10,402 nt of DNA from DATIHF01 sp035480955 (GTDB lineage Bacteria > Patescibacteriota > Microgenomatia > Woykebacterales > RBG-16-39-9b): NCBI GenBank assembly GCA_035480955.1, contig DATIHF010000020.1:1-10402 (forward strand), in the 5' to 3' direction. The position numbers and the translations under genes were made by a program. Positions 9,876 to 10,402 of this stretch are shown here, one piece after another. The notes below the pieces were generated by a model. It was not told where the DNA came from and did no database searches. It worked only from the letters and a program-made list of their open reading frames with translations. Every line of letters begins with the position of its first letter. Position 1 is the stretch's first letter.

Positions 9876-10402
9876 ATGTTCGATAAATTAGTTGTTGGAT
9901 TTTTTGTAGATGAAGTGGCGGGAGGTTTTTTTGTTGACGTTCAACCCGGACAAGTCGCCTGTGTTTACGATCGACTTCGCGGAGTACTCAAACACACTTG
10001 GGGCCCAGGACTCCATTTCAAACTTCCTTTTTTGCAAAAAGCAAAACTTTTCAATGCCCAAACGCTAGAATACTCCATCAGACCAGGATTCAACGCAGAA
10101 ACTAATCGAGAATTGCTCGGTGATGACCCTATTTCAGCAACTACTACTGATGGAGCAACAGTACAGATCCAAGGAACGGTTTTAATAAGAATAAATAAGG
10201 ATCAAGTGATCGGGCTGTGGGAAAATATCGGCGAAGGCTTTGTCTCAAAGATTATCCGCCCAGTTTCCCGAAGTAGAATCCGTACTTCGATTTCTGAATT
10301 TTCCCTGCCTCAGTTAAATTCCCCAATGCGCCATGAGATCGAAAAAAGAATTAAGGATCAACTAGAATTTGAACTTGGACCCAAAGGCTTGATAGTCGAG
10401 GG
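9876..10402 (+). CDS. Prohibitin-like SPFH/Band 7 domain protein (C-terminus beyond window)
   Basis: 175 codons are visible and the frame is open at the window end. The N-terminus (residues 1-20) is only mildly hydrophobic (KLVVGFFVDEVAGGFFVDV) and could be a membrane-associating hairpin rather than a full helix. The SPFH domain begins at VQPGQVACVYDRLRGVL and continues with the prohibitin signature GPGLHFKLPFLQKAKLFNAQ, then TTTDGATVQIQGTVLIRI and RPVSRSRIRTSISEFSL. SPFH proteins form large ring or cage assemblies on membranes that organise lipids and, in the HflKC case, regulate FtsH. Its position after yidC fits a membrane-protein quality-control role, though this is inference. There is no SD; a TAATAT -10-like box lies 6 nt before ATG. 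Confidence 0.9.
   Translation, partial: MFDKLVVGFFVDEVAGGFFVDVQPGQVACVYDRLRGVLKHTWGPGLHFKLPFLQKAKLFNAQTLEYSIRPGFNAETNRELLGDDPISATTTDGATVQIQGTVLIRINKDQVIGLWENIGEGFVSKIIRPVSRSRIRTSISEFSLPQLNSPMRHEIEKRIKDQLEFELGPKGLIVE

Noticed and set aside
1..10402. CRISPR array, transposon, tRNA/rRNA or UGA recoding
   Set aside because: No regularly spaced repeats, transposase genes or RNA-gene signatures were seen. UGA ends three genes at positions where the protein families should end, so it is a stop codon.

Overview
The window looks like a chromosomal segment of a small-genome bacterium with moderate-to-low GC content, most plausibly a member of the Patescibacteria/Candidate Phyla Radiation. This rests on very short intergenic spaces, overlapping genes, compact protein versions, a short YidC, and a mix of genes with and without Shine-Dalgarno (SD) sequences. 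UGA works as a stop codon (ends of the sensor kinase, the stand-alone receiver and a small membrane protein), so the UGA=Gly code of Gracilibacteria/SR1 is excluded. The taxonomic placement is an inference. There is no mobile element, CRISPR array, rRNA or tRNA.

Left part (1-6750): signalling and stress proteins. An OmpR-type response regulator (40-711, +) converges with a histidine-kinase-like protein that keeps the phosphoacceptor histidine but has lost the ATP-binding boxes (708-1319, -). Then come small general-stress-type genes: GlsB/YeaQ membrane protein (1386-1640), a YflT/GSP17M-domain glycine-rich protein (1777-2313), a stand-alone domain resembling the N-terminus of cyanophycin synthetase (2522-3049, +), a KGG-repeat protein (3046-3228), a 58-residue DUF6496 protein (3253-3429), a YtxH-like protein (3568-3933) and a one-helix membrane protein (3926-4171). 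Upstream of these on the same strand lie a receiver-only regulator (4235-4603) and a 724-residue multi-PAS sensor kinase (4569-6743). Together the kinase, lone receiver, ATPase-dead histidine protein and OmpR regulator contain all four parts of a Spo0-type phosphorelay. That relay could plausibly control the stress genes lying among them.

Middle part (6842-8190): msrB (methionine sulfoxide reductase) is divergent from an aquaporin-family channel with an altered selectivity filter, followed by a small DUF1059 protein.

Right part (8246-10402): a two-gene unit of a degenerate receiver and a DgkA-type lipid kinase, divergent from a short YidC insertase, and then a prohibitin-like SPFH protein cut by the window end.

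Expression signals fall into two classes. Most housekeeping, membrane and signalling genes have a -10 box only about 6-11 nt before ATG and no SD, which suggests leaderless or nearly leaderless mRNAs. Five small genes, four of them stress-protein genes and one DUF1059, carry strong SD sequences (GGAGGTGA or GGGGGTGA) about 6-8 nt from the start.
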